64,000 bases of DNA, taken from positions 1,054,001-1,118,000 of the forward strand of contig NZ_CP014766.1 of assembly GCF_001611675.1 (NCBI RefSeq), in the 5' to 3' direction. The DNA is from Pontibacter akesuensis (lineage in GTDB: Bacteria > Bacteroidota > Bacteroidia > Cytophagales > Hymenobacteraceae). The translations under genes and the position numbers were made by a program. Of this stretch, positions 25,448 through 34,946 are shown piece after piece (the first letter of the stretch is position 1; each line of letters starts with the position of its first letter). Below the pieces are notes generated by a model. It searched no databases. It saw only the letters and a program-made list of their open reading frames with translations, and had not been told where the DNA came from.

Positions 25448-27706
25448 TTATGCTGCTGCGTTTACAGCGCTTATCATAACCGTTTTTTCAGTAGTTATAC
25501 TTGCCGTGGATGGTGCAGCCTGATGCTCGACCTTGTTGATCTGCTCCAGTTGCACCGGTGCCTCAGGGATGGCCGGCTCCTGCTCCAGGGCAATGTGCGG
25601 CGCAATCACCAGCGACACAATCGACATGAGCTTGATGAGGATGTTCATACTTGGCCCGGAGGTGTCTTTGAACGGGTCGCCCACGGTATCGCCGGTTACG
25701 GATGCTTTGTGCGGCTCAGAGCCTTTGTACTCCATCACGCCGTTGATCATCACGCCCTTTTCAAACGATTTCTTGGCGTTATCCCAGGCACCACCGGCAT
25801 TTGATTGAAACATCGCCATCAGCACACCCGACACGGTTACACCGGCCAGTACGCCACCCAGCACCTCGGCAGAGGAGGTATCTGGCAACACGCCCTTCAA
25901 ACCAAAGCCTATGATGATGGGAACCAGCAGGGCAATGGCACCCGGCAGCATCATCTCACGGATGGCCGCCTCAGTGGAGATAGCCACGCACTTCTCATAC
26001 TCCGGTTTGCCCGTGCCCTCCATAATGCCTGGAATCTCGCGGAACTGGCGGCGGACCTCCTGCACCATCGACATGGCCGCCCGGCCTACCGCCGAAATAC
26101 AGAGGGCAGAGAAGATGAACGGTATCATGGCACCGATAAACAAACCGGCGAGAACGGGCGCTTTGTACAAATCTATACTTTCGATACCGGCAATGCCCAC
26201 AAATGCGGCAAACAGGGCAAGTGACGTAAGGGCGGCAGAGGCAATGGCAAAGCCTTTACCCGTGGCAGCAGTGGTGTTTCCAACGGCATCCAGAATATCA
26301 GTGCGCTCACGTACTTCTTTCGGCAACTCGCTCATTTCGGCAATACCACCGGCGTTGTCGGCAATCGGACCGAATGCGTCGATGGCCAGTTGCATGGCTG
26401 TAGTGGCCATCATACCCGCTGCCGCAATGGCCACGCCGTACAAGCCAGCCGCAGAGTAAGACAGCACAATGCCAGCCGCCAGCACAATAATCGGCAACAC
26501 GGTGGAGTGCATGCCTACCGCCAAACCGGCAATGATGTTTGTAGCGTGGCCTGTGGACGATTGCTGCACGATGGAATTCACGGGCTTCTTGCCCATGGCG
26601 GTGTAGTATTCAGTGATAATGCTCATCAGGGCTCCCACTACCAGGCCTACCATCACGGCCATAAACACACCCGTTGAAGTGAAGTCGAAATTACGCAGGT
26701 TCAGGTTATCGGGTAGCAGCCACTTGATGGCGAAGTAGGAGCCAATGGCTGTAAGTATAACCGATATCCAGTTGCCCCTGTTGAGGGCCGCCTGCACATC
26801 GCCGCCTTCGCTCACCCGCACAAACAGCATCCCGATAAGGGAAAAAACAATACCCAGGCCCGCAATCAGCATCGGAAGTATGATCGGGGACAAACCGCCG
26901 AAGTTATCCTGCACCACTACCTCACGGCCCAGTACCATGGTTGCAAGTATGGTGGCCACATAGGAGCCGAAAAGGTCGGCGCCCATACCGGCCACGTCGC
27001 CCACGTTGTCGCCTACGTTATCGGCAATAGTGGCCGGGTTGCGCGGGTCATCCTCAGGGATACCTGCCTCTACCTTGCCTACCAGGTCGGCGCCTACATC
27101 GGCAGCCTTGGTATAGATACCGCCGCCCACCCGGGCAAACAGGGCAATACTTTCAGCGCCAAGAGAGAACCCCATGAGCACCTCCAGCGCAATTTCCATT
27201 TCTACGCCGTTGGCTGGGGCACCTGTGCGCTGCACAAACAGGAAATAAAACACAATAAACAGCGAGCCAAGCCCCAAAACGGCCAAGCCAGCCACACCCA
27301 TTCCCATTACGCTACCACCGGCAAAGGAAACAGCCAGCGCCTTCGGCAGGCTGGTTTTCGCGGCTTCTGCCGTCCGCACGTTCGCTTTAGTCGCGATGCG
27401 CATGCCAATAAAGCCGGCCAAGGCCGAGAGCACCGCCCCAATAATGAAGGCGCCGACAATCAGGGGATGTGATTTCTCACCGGTATAGCCCAGGTAACCC
27501 AGAAACAGAGACGCGATGATCACAAAGTAAAGCATCACCTTATATTCCGCCTTCAAAAAGGCCATGGCGCCGTCGGCAATGTAGCGGGCAATGGTGCTCA
27601 TGCGTTCGTTGCCGGATGGCTGTTTCGTGACCCAGCCCGCCCTGATAAACGTGTAAACAAGTGCGGCCAGTCCAAATCCTGGAATTGCGTAGAGAATAGG
27701 TTCCAT
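25448..27706 (-). CDS. hppA: Membrane-bound proton or sodium pyrophosphatase
   Basis: 752 residues, about 16 membrane helices. Active-site loops are complete: [36 protein letters not shown], and GGAWDNAKK with [20 protein letters not shown]. It pumps ions using pyrophosphate. [14 protein letters not shown] has Ala where K+-independent enzymes have Lys (GNTTKA), so it should belong to the K+-dependent type; whether it moves H+ or Na+ cannot be told here. A C-terminal tail of about 45 residues, rich in Glu, Pro, Ala and Thr, extends past the usual end. Confidence 0.96.
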   Translation of the reverse strand: MEPILYAIPGFGLAALVYTFIRAGWVTKQPSGNERMSTIARYIADGAMAFLKAEYKVMLYFVIIASLFLGYLGYTGEKSHPLIVGAFIIGAVLSALAGFIGMRIATKANVRTAEAAKTSLPKALAVSFAGGSVMGMGVAGLAVLGLGSLFIVFYFLFVQRTGAPANGVEMEIALEVLMGFSLGAESIALFARVGGGIYTKAADVGADLVGKVEAGIPEDDPRNPATIADNVGDNVGDVAGMGADLFGSYVATILATMVLGREVVVQDNFGGLSPIILPMLIAGLGIVFSLIGMLFVRVSEGGDVQAALNRGNWISVILTAIGSYFAIKWLLPDNLNLRNFDFTSTGVFMAVMVGLVVGALMSIITEYYTAMGKKPVNSIVQQSSTGHATNIIAGLAVGMHSTVLPIIVLAAGIVLSYSAAGLYGVAIAAAGMMATTAMQLAIDAFGPIADNAGGIAEMSELPKEVRERTDILDAVGNTTAATGKGFAIASAALTSLALFAAFVGIAGIESIDLYKAPVLAGLFIGAMIPFIFSALCISAVGRAAMSMVQEVRRQFREIPGIMEGTGKPEYEKCVAISTEAAIREMMLPGAIALLVPIIIGFGLKGVLPDTSSAEVLGGVLAGVTVSGVLMAMFQSNAGGAWDNAKKSFEKGVMINGVMEYKGSEPHKASVTGDTVGDPFKDTSGPSMNILIKLMSIVSLVIAPHIALEQEPAIPEAPVQLEQINKVEHQAAPSTASITTEKTVMISAVNAAA

Positions 27707-27781
27707 TAACAGATAGTAAGGTTAGACGATATTAGAATATATAGCTATTAAATAAAGCGTATAGTTCAGACATTTCCAAAT

Positions 27782-27909
27782 GTTCCACAGCAAAGGATGG
27801 GGGTGCAAGTTGCAGGCTATACGGCTTTCGTTTAAGAAGTTACAACATCAAGTATAAAAAAGCATCATTTCAACTGATAAAAGGTTTCCCGGCAGGTTCC
27901 ACAGCAAAG
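27782..27909 (+). repeat. Short direct repeat, two copies
   Basis: GTTCCACAGCAAAG occurs at 27782-27795 and 27896-27909, 114 bases apart. Meaning is unknown; it may be residue of duplication. Confidence 0.5.
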
Positions 27910-27944
27910 AAAAAGGCTGGTTCCCGATATGGGAACCAGCCTTC
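27909..27944 (-). terminator. Terminator of the small lipoprotein gene
   Basis: Perfect 13-base stem AAGGCTGGTTCCC / GGGAACCAGCCTT with loop GATAT, then TTTCTTTGC on the minus strand. Confidence 0.88.
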
Positions 27945-28018
27945 TGTGGATTTTCTTGCGCTATTGCCCGCCTCTGCGCTAAGTGCTCAGTCTATACTTG
28001 CGGGAGGAACGGACGGGT

Positions 28019-28447
28019 TTAAAAATCATTCCCGGTTAAGGTTAAAGTATAGGTGGCCTTGTAGTTTTCCGTTTTATTAAACACCCACCTGCCTGCATTG
28101 CTAAGGTTGCTTCTAGATGGCCTGCCGTTGCTGGTGGCTGTCACGCTTATCCAGTACAGCTCCGTATTCTTTTTTTCCTCGTCATACACTTCGTCGGCGG
28201 CAAAGCCGGAGGTAGCCCATACTTCTTCAGTGTCGCCCATCGGAAGGACGTAGTATGATTTAGAATCGCCTATCACCTCCACGCGGGTACCTGGGTTTAT
28301 TTCTACCACCACCTCCATGGGCGCAATGGTATCATTTACGATACGGTAGCTGTAATGCGCATCCTTATCGAACAACCGCTCGCAGGAAGAGAGTAAGCCA
28401 AGTATAACTAGCAGCAGGACGGGGTGCAGAAGTAGGTTTGATTTCAT
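28019..28447 (-). CDS. Small hypothetical lipoprotein
   Basis: 142 residues. Signal peptide with lipobox LLSSC (Cys22) places it as a lipoprotein. The rest is beta-rich with YSYRIVNDTIAPMEVVVEI, ELYWISVTATS and TYTLTLTGNDF. I recognise no named family; a small beta-sandwich is plausible. It is a single gene between hppA and the peptidase. Two AAGTATA copies lie inside it (28045 and 28400). Confidence 0.75.
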   Translation of the reverse strand: MKSNLLLHPVLLLVILGLLSSCERLFDKDAHYSYRIVNDTIAPMEVVVEINPGTRVEVIGDSKSYYVLPMGDTEEVWATSGFAADEVYDEEKKNTELYWISVTATSNGRPSRSNLSNAGRWVFNKTENYKATYTLTLTGNDF

Positions 28448-28535
28448 TAGTGGTTAATCAGGGAATAAAATCAGCAAGAGTAAGTATGCGGTCCTAACAT
28501 CATAGGTGTAGATCGCAACAGTAGCTAAAATTACC

Positions 28536-28570
28536 TAATTCGTAATTCGTAATTCGTATTTCGTAATTCT
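28536..28570. repeat. Five-copy heptanucleotide tandem repeat
   Basis: TAATTCG is repeated: copies at 28536, 28543 and 28550 are exact, the fourth is TATTTCG and the fifth TAATTCT. It ends one base before the peptidase stop triplet on the minus strand. Confidence 0.95.
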
Positions 28571-28571
28571 A

Positions 28572-29486
28572 TTACAGTTTTTCCATCAGCACTTTGTAGA
28601 GCGCCACCATGCTTTCGATGTCTTTTTTGTGCACGATCTCGTTGGGCGTATGCACATTATCCTCAGGCGCACCCACAAAACACCAGTCCCATGGGTAGGC
28701 GCTGTGCTGCAGTTCTTTGGCATCGCTGCCGCCTGATCCCTCTACCTCCAGTTGGTAAGATATACCGGATTCTTTAGCAATCTGGATGATGCGCTGTACG
28801 TACGCGCGCCGCGGAATCAGGCTGTCGCGCAGCGAAATGGCAACTCCCTTGCCTACCTGCACGCCCTCGGTTACCCACGTAATATCTGAAATCAAGCCCT
28901 GGCTCACGCCGTACTGCTCGTAAATATACCTGGCCAGATAGGCAACTGAGCCGCCGCCGTGCTCTTCCCAGCAGCTGAAGGCAATGATACCGTTTTCCAG
29001 CGTCTCGGCTACTTGCAAGGCACTCCACACGCCCAGGCGGTTGTCGAGGTAGCAACTCTGCACTGTTTCCTCCGTTTCCCGAAAATCACACTTAAACACC
29101 AGTTCCGTGCCGCGCGCTATCTCCCGCTCAAACTCATACGATAGGTCATGCTCCTCCTCGTCATACTTCAGTGTGCACTCGATGGGCCCTTCCGCGTCTT
29201 CCCCCACCAAGGTGTAGCCATTCTCCAAATCCGGACCTCCGATTCTGACTAGTTGCCTGCCGTAGCGCACCGTGAATCCGATGGAGTCGATGTGGGCAAA
29301 AATTGCACTCTTTGGTTTACCGAACACCAGCAGAATGCAGTCCTGAAAACCCTCGCCATGGAGCACCTGGGGCTGACTTTTCCAGCTGCCTTTGTGCTCC
29401 TGAATATAGCGTAGCAGGAATTCTGACAGTTTTTGCTCGTTGCCTGACGGGGCGTGTATTTTACACAGCTGCTCAAGAAGTTTCAT
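28572..29486 (-). CDS. M42-like aminopeptidase/endoglucanase family peptidase
   Basis: 304 residues, somewhat short for M42 (about 350). Metal ligands expected by this fold are visible: His-Asp in FAHIDSIGF (66), Asp in YLDNRLG (150), catalytic Glu-Glu in CWEEHGGGS, Asp in SDITW and His in VHTPNE at the end. The fold is a two-zinc aminopeptidase with an inserted PDZ-like beta domain, here reduced. Cytoplasmic; removes N-terminal residues from peptides. It is divergent from the TPR gene, and the two -7 boxes lie back to back. Confidence 0.87.
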   Translation of the reverse strand: MKLLEQLCKIHAPSGNEQKLSEFLLRYIQEHKGSWKSQPQVLHGEGFQDCILLVFGKPKSAIFAHIDSIGFTVRYGRQLVRIGGPDLENGYTLVGEDAEGPIECTLKYDEEEHDLSYEFEREIARGTELVFKCDFRETEETVQSCYLDNRLGVWSALQVAETLENGIIAFSCWEEHGGGSVAYLARYIYEQYGVSQGLISDITWVTEGVQVGKGVAISLRDSLIPRRAYVQRIIQIAKESGISYQLEVEGSGGSDAKELQHSAYPWDWCFVGAPEDNVHTPNEIVHKKDIESMVALYKVLMEKL

Positions 29487-29509
29487 AAATAAATTCTTTT
29501 CATGGAATT

Positions 29510-29517
29510 CAAATTTA
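29510..29517 (-). promoter_or_regulatory. -7 promoter box for the M42-like peptidase
   Basis: TAAATTTG on the minus strand, exactly 23 bases before the ATG. One base away from the divergent box at 29519-29526. Confidence 0.6.
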
Positions 29518-29518
29518 A

Positions 29519-29526
29519 TAGATTTG
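29519..29526 (+). promoter_or_regulatory. -7 promoter box for the TPR gene
   Basis: TAGATTTG, with TTTT 18 bases upstream (29497-29500) as a weak -33. Gives a leader of about 65 bases to the ATG at 29600. Confidence 0.5.
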
Positions 29527-29599
29527 TTGTACTTTTATTACTAACAAAGGCAGGCAGTAGCAGAAGTGCCTTTAAACAGCTTAATTCCGCATGTTATCT

Positions 29600-30844
29600 A
29601 TGAAGAAACTACTCTTTGTGCTCTTCACCCTTGCACTCCCCTGCATTGCCTCAGCGCAACAGCACCCCGTGTCCATCGACACGACTGCCATGCGCCAGGT
29701 AACCTTCAACGAAATTGAGGTTTTACCAGAGGCTGCACGGGTAAAAGGCATGCTGCTGCTGAACAAAGACATCCAGTATGAGTTGGAGGGGGCGGTAGAT
29801 AACATGTACAATTTCAAGTTCGAGCGGGCCGAGAAGCAGTTCAAATCCCTGCGCCGCCGCTACCCAGAGCACCCCCTTCCCTACTTCCTGATGGGCCTTA
29901 GCCAGTGGTGGAAAATCCTGCCGACAAACATAGAAACCCTCAAGTATGACAACCTCTTCTTTGCCTACATGGACACGACGATCCAGAAAGCGGAGGCCAT
30001 GTACGATAAGGATGAGCGTAACGTAGAGGCCGCTTTCTTCCTGGCCGCTTCCTATGGGTTTACGGCCCGCCTGCACTCTGAGCGGAGCAACTGGCGCAAA
30101 GCCACCGTTGCCAGCAAACACGCCCTTGACTTTATGGAGAAGGCGAAAGCCGGTAATGGGTTAAGCCCGGAGTTCCTGTTCGGCGAGGCGCTGTTTAATT
30201 ACTACTCCATCTGGATTCATGAGAACTACACGATGCTGCGCCCTGTGTTGGTGTTTTTCCCTGATGGCGACAAGCGCCTTGGCTTAAAGCAACTGGCTTA
30301 CGTTTCAAACAGTGGATTTTATACAGGAACCGAGTCTAAAACCTTCCTGATGAAGATCTATGCTAATGAGGAAAAGCGCACGGATGAGGCCCTGAAGGTT
30401 GCTGAGGATCTTGCGCTGAAGTACCCCGACAATGCATACTTCCAACGTTACTATGCCCGCCTGCTTTTTGTAAACGGGCTTTTCTCCAAGGCAGAGCGTG
30501 TGTCTTTGGAGATGCTTCATAAGCTGGAGCAGGACATGCCAGGCTATGAATCCGTAAGTGGCCGGTATGCGTCATACATCCTGGCTTACATCAACCAGCA
30601 CAAGTACCGCGACTTTGAGAAGGCGAAGGAGCATTACAAAAACGCCATTATGTATGCCGAGATGAATAACGAGCGTGAGTCGGGATATTTTGTGAGCTCC
30701 TATCTGAACCTTGCCCGTATTGCCAAACAGCAGAAAGACAATGCCGCCGCCAACAAGTACTATGCTATCGTGCTGAAAACTAGCGATAAGAAATCTGCCA
30801 ACTATAAAGAGGCCAAGCAGTTCCTGAAAGCAAACCGGGGATAG
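29600..30844 (+). CDS. Secreted TPR-repeat protein
   Basis: 414 residues from the ATG at 29600 (MKKLLFVLFTLALPCIASAQ is an ideal signal peptide); an ATG three codons earlier is possible. After export the protein is built from helix pairs of TPR type, visible in the segments around 75-100 (NFKFERAEKQFKSLRRRYPEH), 120-200 and 290-410. It is probably a periplasmic scaffold that binds other proteins. I recognise no enzyme motif. The 3' end meets a convergent operon at a strong shared terminator. Confidence 0.85.
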   Translation: MKKLLFVLFTLALPCIASAQQHPVSIDTTAMRQVTFNEIEVLPEAARVKGMLLLNKDIQYELEGAVDNMYNFKFERAEKQFKSLRRRYPEHPLPYFLMGLSQWWKILPTNIETLKYDNLFFAYMDTTIQKAEAMYDKDERNVEAAFFLAASYGFTARLHSERSNWRKATVASKHALDFMEKAKAGNGLSPEFLFGEALFNYYSIWIHENYTMLRPVLVFFPDGDKRLGLKQLAYVSNSGFYTGTESKTFLMKIYANEEKRTDEALKVAEDLALKYPDNAYFQRYYARLLFVNGLFSKAERVSLEMLHKLEQDMPGYESVSGRYASYILAYINQHKYRDFEKAKEHYKNAIMYAEMNNERESGYFVSSYLNLARIAKQQKDNAAANKYYAIVLKTSDKKSANYKEAKQFLKANRG

Positions 30845-30857
30845 CCTTTTAAAGTAT

Positions 30858-30902
30858 AAAACAGGAGCGGCTGCCAATCAAATTGGCAGCCGCTCCTGTT
30901 TT
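30858..30902. terminator. Bidirectional terminator
   Basis: Twenty-base near-perfect stem, AAACAGGAGCGGCTGCCAAT against its complement, with a CAA loop and T-run on both sides. Ends the TPR gene and the ugd-uxs operon. AAGTATA and TATACTT lie at its two edges (30852 and 30902). Confidence 0.95.
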
Positions 30903-30919
30903 ATACTTGTTAGTTGTAC

Positions 30920-31882
30920 TTAAACCGATTGCTCTTCCGGGCTCAGAATTGCTTCTTTAAAGTACTCCAGCGTACGCTTCAGACCCTCGGCGCGATCTAC
31001 TTTCGGCTCCCAGCCCAGCACCTCCCTGGCAAGGGAAATGTCCGGCTGGCGCTTCTGTGGATCGTCTTTGGGCAACGGCTGGTACTCCACCTTCAGCTCC
31101 ACGCCCGTTAGCCTGCAGATTTCCTCTGCAAACTCGCGGATCGTGATCTCGGATGGGTTGCCGATGTTCACCGGCAGGTGGTAATCGCTTAGCAGCAGGC
31201 GGTAAATGCCTTCCACCAGGTCGTCCACATAGCAGAAGGAGCGCGTCTGGCTTCCGTCGCCGAAAATGCTCAGCGGCTCCCCACGCAGGGCCTGGCTCAG
31301 GAAGGCAGGCAGCACGCGGCCGTCATCCAGGCGCATCCGCGGGCCGTAAGTGTTGAAGATGCGGATAATGCGCGTCTCCAAGCCATGGTGCATATGATAG
31401 GCCATGGTGATGGCCTCCTGGAAGCGCTTGGCCTCATCGTAACAGCCTCGCGGGCCCACCGGGTTCACGTTGCCCCAGTAGTCCTCCTGCTGCGGGTGCA
31501 CCAGGGGATCGCCGTATACTTCGGAGGTGGAGGCGATCAGCATCCGCGCCTGCTTGGCCTTTGCTAGCCCCAGCAGGTTGTGCGTGCCCAGCGAGCCCAC
31601 CTTCAGTGTCTGAATCGGTATCTTCAGGTAGTCGATCGGGCTGGCAGGCGAGGCGAAATGCAGGATGTAGTCCAGGTGGCCCGGCACGTGCACGAACTTC
31701 GACACATCGTGGTGGTAAAATTCGAACTGCTCCAGCTTGAACAGGTGCTCAATGTTCTTCAGATCACCGGTAATGAGGTTATCCATGGCAATGACATGGT
31801 ACCCCTCCTTTATAAACCTGTCACAGAGGTGGGAACCGAGAAACCCGGCTCCCCCCGTGATCAATATGCGTTTTTGTGTCAT
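30920..31882 (-). CDS. UDP-glucuronate decarboxylase (UDP-xylose synthase)
   Basis: 320 residues, extended SDR. NAD motif [10 protein letters not shown] at 10-19, STSEVYG, catalytic YDEAKR near 150 and [10 protein letters not shown]. The [12 protein letters not shown] and [17 protein letters not shown] segments are typical of UXS enzymes. It converts UDP-glucuronate to UDP-xylose. It starts 4 bases after ugd, which makes its substrate, so the pair is a dedicated UDP-xylose operon for surface polysaccharide or glycoprotein. Confidence 0.93.
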   Translation of the reverse strand: MTQKRILITGGAGFLGSHLCDRFIKEGYHVIAMDNLITGDLKNIEHLFKLEQFEFYHHDVSKFVHVPGHLDYILHFASPASPIDYLKIPIQTLKVGSLGTHNLLGLAKAKQARMLIASTSEVYGDPLVHPQQEDYWGNVNPVGPRGCYDEAKRFQEAITMAYHMHHGLETRIIRIFNTYGPRMRLDDGRVLPAFLSQALRGEPLSIFGDGSQTRSFCYVDDLVEGIYRLLLSDYHLPVNIGNPSEITIREFAEEICRLTGVELKVEYQPLPKDDPQKRQPDISLAREVLGWEPKVDRAEGLKRTLEYFKEAILSPEEQSV

Positions 31883-31886
31883 TTTT

Positions 31887-33233
31887 CTAAACGGTTTCTT
31901 TCACTTCCGCCACCTGCTGCTTCACGCCGATGCCGTAATAGGTAAAGCCCTTCTCGCGCATGTCGGCGCCCTCGTAGATGTTGCGGCCGTCGAAAATCAC
32001 CTTCTCCTTCATCAGCTTGCTTACCACGTTGAAATTGGGCGAGCGGAACTCGGGCCACTCGGTGATCATCAGCAGGGCATCGGCATCGATCAGGGCCTCG
32101 TACTCGTCCTTGCCGTACTCGATGGTGTCGCCCAGGATGTGCCTGGCCTCTTTCATGGCCACAGGGTCATAGGCGCGCACCTTGGCGCCCTGCTCCAGCA
32201 GTTTCTGCACGATCACCAGCGAAGGCGCTTCACGCATGTCGTCAGTCTTCGGCTTGAAGGACAGGCCCCACAGCGCGAAAGTCTTGCCGGCCAACTCGCC
32301 GTTGAAATGGTTGTATATTTTATTAAAGAGCACTGACTTCTGGTTCTCGTTCACCTCCTCCACTGACTGCAGCACGCGCATGCTGTAGCCGTTCTCAGAG
32401 GCCGTGCGGATGAGCGCCTTCACGTCCTTGGGGAAGCAGGAGCCGCCGTAGCCGATGCCCGGGTAGATGAACTTGTTGCCGATGCGCACGTCCGAGCCGA
32501 TGCCCTTACGCACCATGTTCACGTCGGCGCCCATGATTTCGCACAGGTTGGCGATGTCGTTCATGAAGCTGATCTTGGTGGCCAGCATGGCGTTTGCGGC
32601 GTACTTGGTCATCTCGGCCGATGGGATGTCCATGAAGATGAGCGGATGGCCGTTCATCAGGAACGGCTTGTAGAGCTTCTTCATCACCTTCTCGGCACGC
32701 TCGGAGCATACGCCCACCACGATGCGGTCCGGCTTGAGGAAATCGTCGATGGCGGCGCCCTCCTTGAGGAACTCCGGGTTAGAGGCCACGTCGAACGGAA
32801 TGTCCACGCCGCGCGCCTCCAGCTCCTTCTCAATGGTCTTGCGCACTTTCTCGGCGGTGCCCACCGGCACGGTGCTCTTGGTCACCACCACCAGGTAGTC
32901 GGTCATGTTCTGGCCGATGCCCTGGGCCACGGCCAGCACGTACTTCAGGTCAGCCGAGCCGTCCTCGCCCGGAGGGGTCCCCACGGCGATAAAGGCAGCC
33001 TCGCAGCCCTGTATGCTGCCGGCCAGGTCGTTGGAGAACGTCAGGCGCTCCTTCTGGAAGTTGCGCGCCACCATCTCCTCCAGCCCCGGCTCGTAAATCG
33101 GTAATATTCCCTTCTTCAGGTTCTCTATTTTCTTTACGTCGATATCGATGCAGGTCACGTCAATGCCCACTTCCGCAAAGCACGTCCCCGTCACCAGGCC
33201 AACATATCCAGTGCCAACTACTGCTATTCTCAT
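31887..33233 (-). CDS. ugd: UDP-glucose 6-dehydrogenase
   Basis: 448 residues. N-terminal NAD domain [10 protein letters not shown] at 7-16, central helix and catalytic Cys in [14 protein letters not shown] near 260, C-terminal UDP-binding domain with [16 protein letters not shown]. Oxidises UDP-glucose to UDP-glucuronate with two NAD+. First gene of the UDP-xylose operon; a -7 box lies 25 bases before its ATG. It lacks the heptamer, and its GC-rich codon use is stronger than in its neighbours. Confidence 0.97.
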   Translation of the reverse strand: MRIAVVGTGYVGLVTGTCFAEVGIDVTCIDIDVKKIENLKKGILPIYEPGLEEMVARNFQKERLTFSNDLAGSIQGCEAAFIAVGTPPGEDGSADLKYVLAVAQGIGQNMTDYLVVVTKSTVPVGTAEKVRKTIEKELEARGVDIPFDVASNPEFLKEGAAIDDFLKPDRIVVGVCSERAEKVMKKLYKPFLMNGHPLIFMDIPSAEMTKYAANAMLATKISFMNDIANLCEIMGADVNMVRKGIGSDVRIGNKFIYPGIGYGGSCFPKDVKALIRTASENGYSMRVLQSVEEVNENQKSVLFNKIYNHFNGELAGKTFALWGLSFKPKTDDMREAPSLVIVQKLLEQGAKVRAYDPVAMKEARHILGDTIEYGKDEYEALIDADALLMITEWPEFRSPNFNVVSKLMKEKVIFDGRNIYEGADMREKGFTYYGIGVKQQVAEVKETV

Positions 33234-33713
33234 AGACTACATTTTAAAGTTAAGGCTGCAAATATAAATAATTTATCTCTGATACATTTTGAACTTGATT
33301 CCATTAACAGGAACACCAGGAAATCAGACCTAACACCTGTATCAAGTAACGCAAGCCAGGTGTAGCGTTACTTGATGCTGCTTCAATGTCGCAACAAGCT
33401 TGCCAGACCGGACTTTTCAAGTATAATTCAAAAGGCTGGTGAAATCTCCCGCCAATGAGCGGCAACAGACACTACCGGCACTCCTTACGTTAACTTTTAA
33501 AGATTAGTTTTTTATTATATAGAAGTATAAAGGATAATTTGAACGTCCCTTTTCCTCTCTGTTTACTTAGTCTAAAGTATAAATTGGGGCTAAGCGGCAT
33601 AAAATTGCAATGTCTTCTATGATTTCTGTTTAAGCGGCTTTCTTTTTAAGTTAAATCAACAACCTGCCCCTCTTTTTGAAGTATAGATAAGATACACGTA
33701 TCACCCTTAGGTT
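33234..33713. other. Long intergenic region with four same-direction AAGTATA copies
   Basis: 480 bases. AAGTATA occurs at 33419, 33533, 33575 and 33679, all in the same direction. The ugd -7 box is at 33259-33266. The rest is AT-rich. No gene or RNA structure that I can support. Confidence 0.6.
33259..33266 (-). promoter_or_regulatory. -7 promoter box for ugd-uxs
   Basis: TATATTTG on the minus strand, 25 bases before the ugd ATG. Confidence 0.55.
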
Positions 33714-34607
33714 ATGAAACCAAACTGGCTTGATAAGAAGGAGTATCCCTTTAAGTCACATTATATTACGCTTGAGGCGGGCAGAATGCATTATATCGAT
33801 GAGGGGGAGGGTACGCCTATTGTGATGATACACGGCACTCCGGCCTGGTCGTTCCTGTACCGCAACCTGATCAAGATCCTATCTAAAAAGTACCGCTGCA
33901 TTGCGATGGACATGATTGGGTTTGGCCTTTCAGACAAGCCGGAAGACTGGAGTTACAAGCCACGGGCGCATGCGGCGAACTTTGAAAAGCTGATGGAGCA
34001 CCTGCAGTTGCAGGATATAACACTGCTTGTACATGATTTCGGCACCCCCATAGGCATGGCCTATGCCATCAACCATCCCGATAATGTGCGGAACATCGTG
34101 ATGCTTAATTCCTGGACCTGGTCGCTCTCCAGGCACGAAACCTTCCCCAAATCAAGCAAGCTGCTCGTGGGCCCGTTGGGTCAGTTTTTGCACTCCAAGC
34201 TCAATGTATCAGCTGCTACGCTGATTCACGACTTGTTTGAAGAGGAGGAGAATATGCCTGAACCTATCAAGCAGCATTATATAAAAGCCCTGGGAAGCCC
34301 TGAAGACCATGTCCGGAACCTGGCTTGCGCGCGGGAACTGGTCGGGGCAACCAAGTGGTACGATGAACTCTGGCAGGAACGCAAAAAGATTCAGCAGATA
34401 CCGACGCTTATACTTTGGGGAGAGCGAGACAAGCTAATTCACATTGAAGCACTGCAGCGCTGGAAGAAGTTTTTCCATGAGTGCTACGTGATTCCGTTTG
34501 AGGAGGGCGGACATTTCCTGCAGGAGGACAGCGCAGACGAAATATCAAACTATGTAAGCAACTTCGTACAGGAAGAAAAGAAGAAGCATGAGCCTGTACA
34601 TCCATAA
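33714..34607 (+). CDS. Haloalkane dehalogenase-like alpha/beta hydrolase
   Basis: 297 residues. HGTPAWSFLYRNL near 40 gives the oxyanion loop. The nucleophile is Asp108 in VHDFGTP, not Ser, as in haloalkane dehalogenases, with a probable acid at about 239 (GERDKL) and His at about 266 (EGGHFLQE). In true dehalogenases the residue after the nucleophile is a halide-binding Trp (HDWGG); here it is Phe and the next Gly is Thr, so dehalogenase activity is doubtful and an epoxide or ester hydrolase role is possible. A small basic gene follows 15 bases later. Confidence 0.85.
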   Translation: MKPNWLDKKEYPFKSHYITLEAGRMHYIDEGEGTPIVMIHGTPAWSFLYRNLIKILSKKYRCIAMDMIGFGLSDKPEDWSYKPRAHAANFEKLMEHLQLQDITLLVHDFGTPIGMAYAINHPDNVRNIVMLNSWTWSLSRHETFPKSSKLLVGPLGQFLHSKLNVSAATLIHDLFEEEENMPEPIKQHYIKALGSPEDHVRNLACARELVGATKWYDELWQERKKIQQIPTLILWGERDKLIHIEALQRWKKFFHECYVIPFEEGGHFLQEDSADEISNYVSNFVQEEKKKHEPVHP

Positions 34608-34622
34608 CCATACTTATACACC

Positions 34623-34871
34623 ATGAAAACAGACAACATACAAAACAACAGCAAACCAGAAAAAAACAAAATTGCTATACAGCCAAGTAAAACACAACAA
34701 ACTATACCTGCCATGAAAATACCTAGAATTACTCCCCTGCCAGAGTGGCCACAGGAAGCACCCTTAAACGAGTCTCACCTGAATTTAATGCAGTCGTGGC
34801 TTAACCTGCGCGGCATGGACAACAAACTAGCCCAGGACCAGGGCCAGAAGGACAAGAAAAGATCGAACTGA
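34623..34871 (+). CDS. Small hydrophilic protein of unknown function
   Basis: 82 residues, no signal peptide, rich in Lys, Gln, Asn and Pro. The second half has PRITPLPEWPQEAP and a short helix (LNLMQSWLNLRG) that could be a binding element. It starts 15 bases after the hydrolase, with a terminator after it, so it is probably translated from the same mRNA. No homology is recognised; a real gene is likely but not certain. Confidence 0.45.
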   Translation: MKTDNIQNNSKPEKNKIAIQPSKTQQTIPAMKIPRITPLPEWPQEAPLNESHLNLMQSWLNLRGMDNKLAQDQGQKDKKRSN

Positions 34872-34903
34872 AGACGGCGGAGTTTACCTCCTGCCACAAG
34901 TAT

Positions 34904-34946
34904 AAAAAGAGGCGCAGCTGTTACAAACTGCGCCTCTTTCTGTTTT
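34904..34946. terminator. Bidirectional terminator
   Basis: Stem AAAGAGGCGCAG / CTGCGCCTCTTT with a nine-base loop, flanked by A- and T-runs, between convergent genes. AAGTATA sits just before it (34898). Confidence 0.9.

Larger units (their letters stand above)
27707..28018. other. Region between hppA and a lipoprotein gene
   Basis: 312 bases: terminator of the lipoprotein gene at 27909-27944, AAGTATA at 27850, TATACTT at 27993, and a 14-base direct repeat GTTCCACAGCAAAG at 27782 and 27896. No gene is supportable. Confidence 0.5.

Noticed and set aside
28536..28570. CRISPR array
   Set aside because: The tandem repeat has no spacers; no cas genes are present anywhere in the window.
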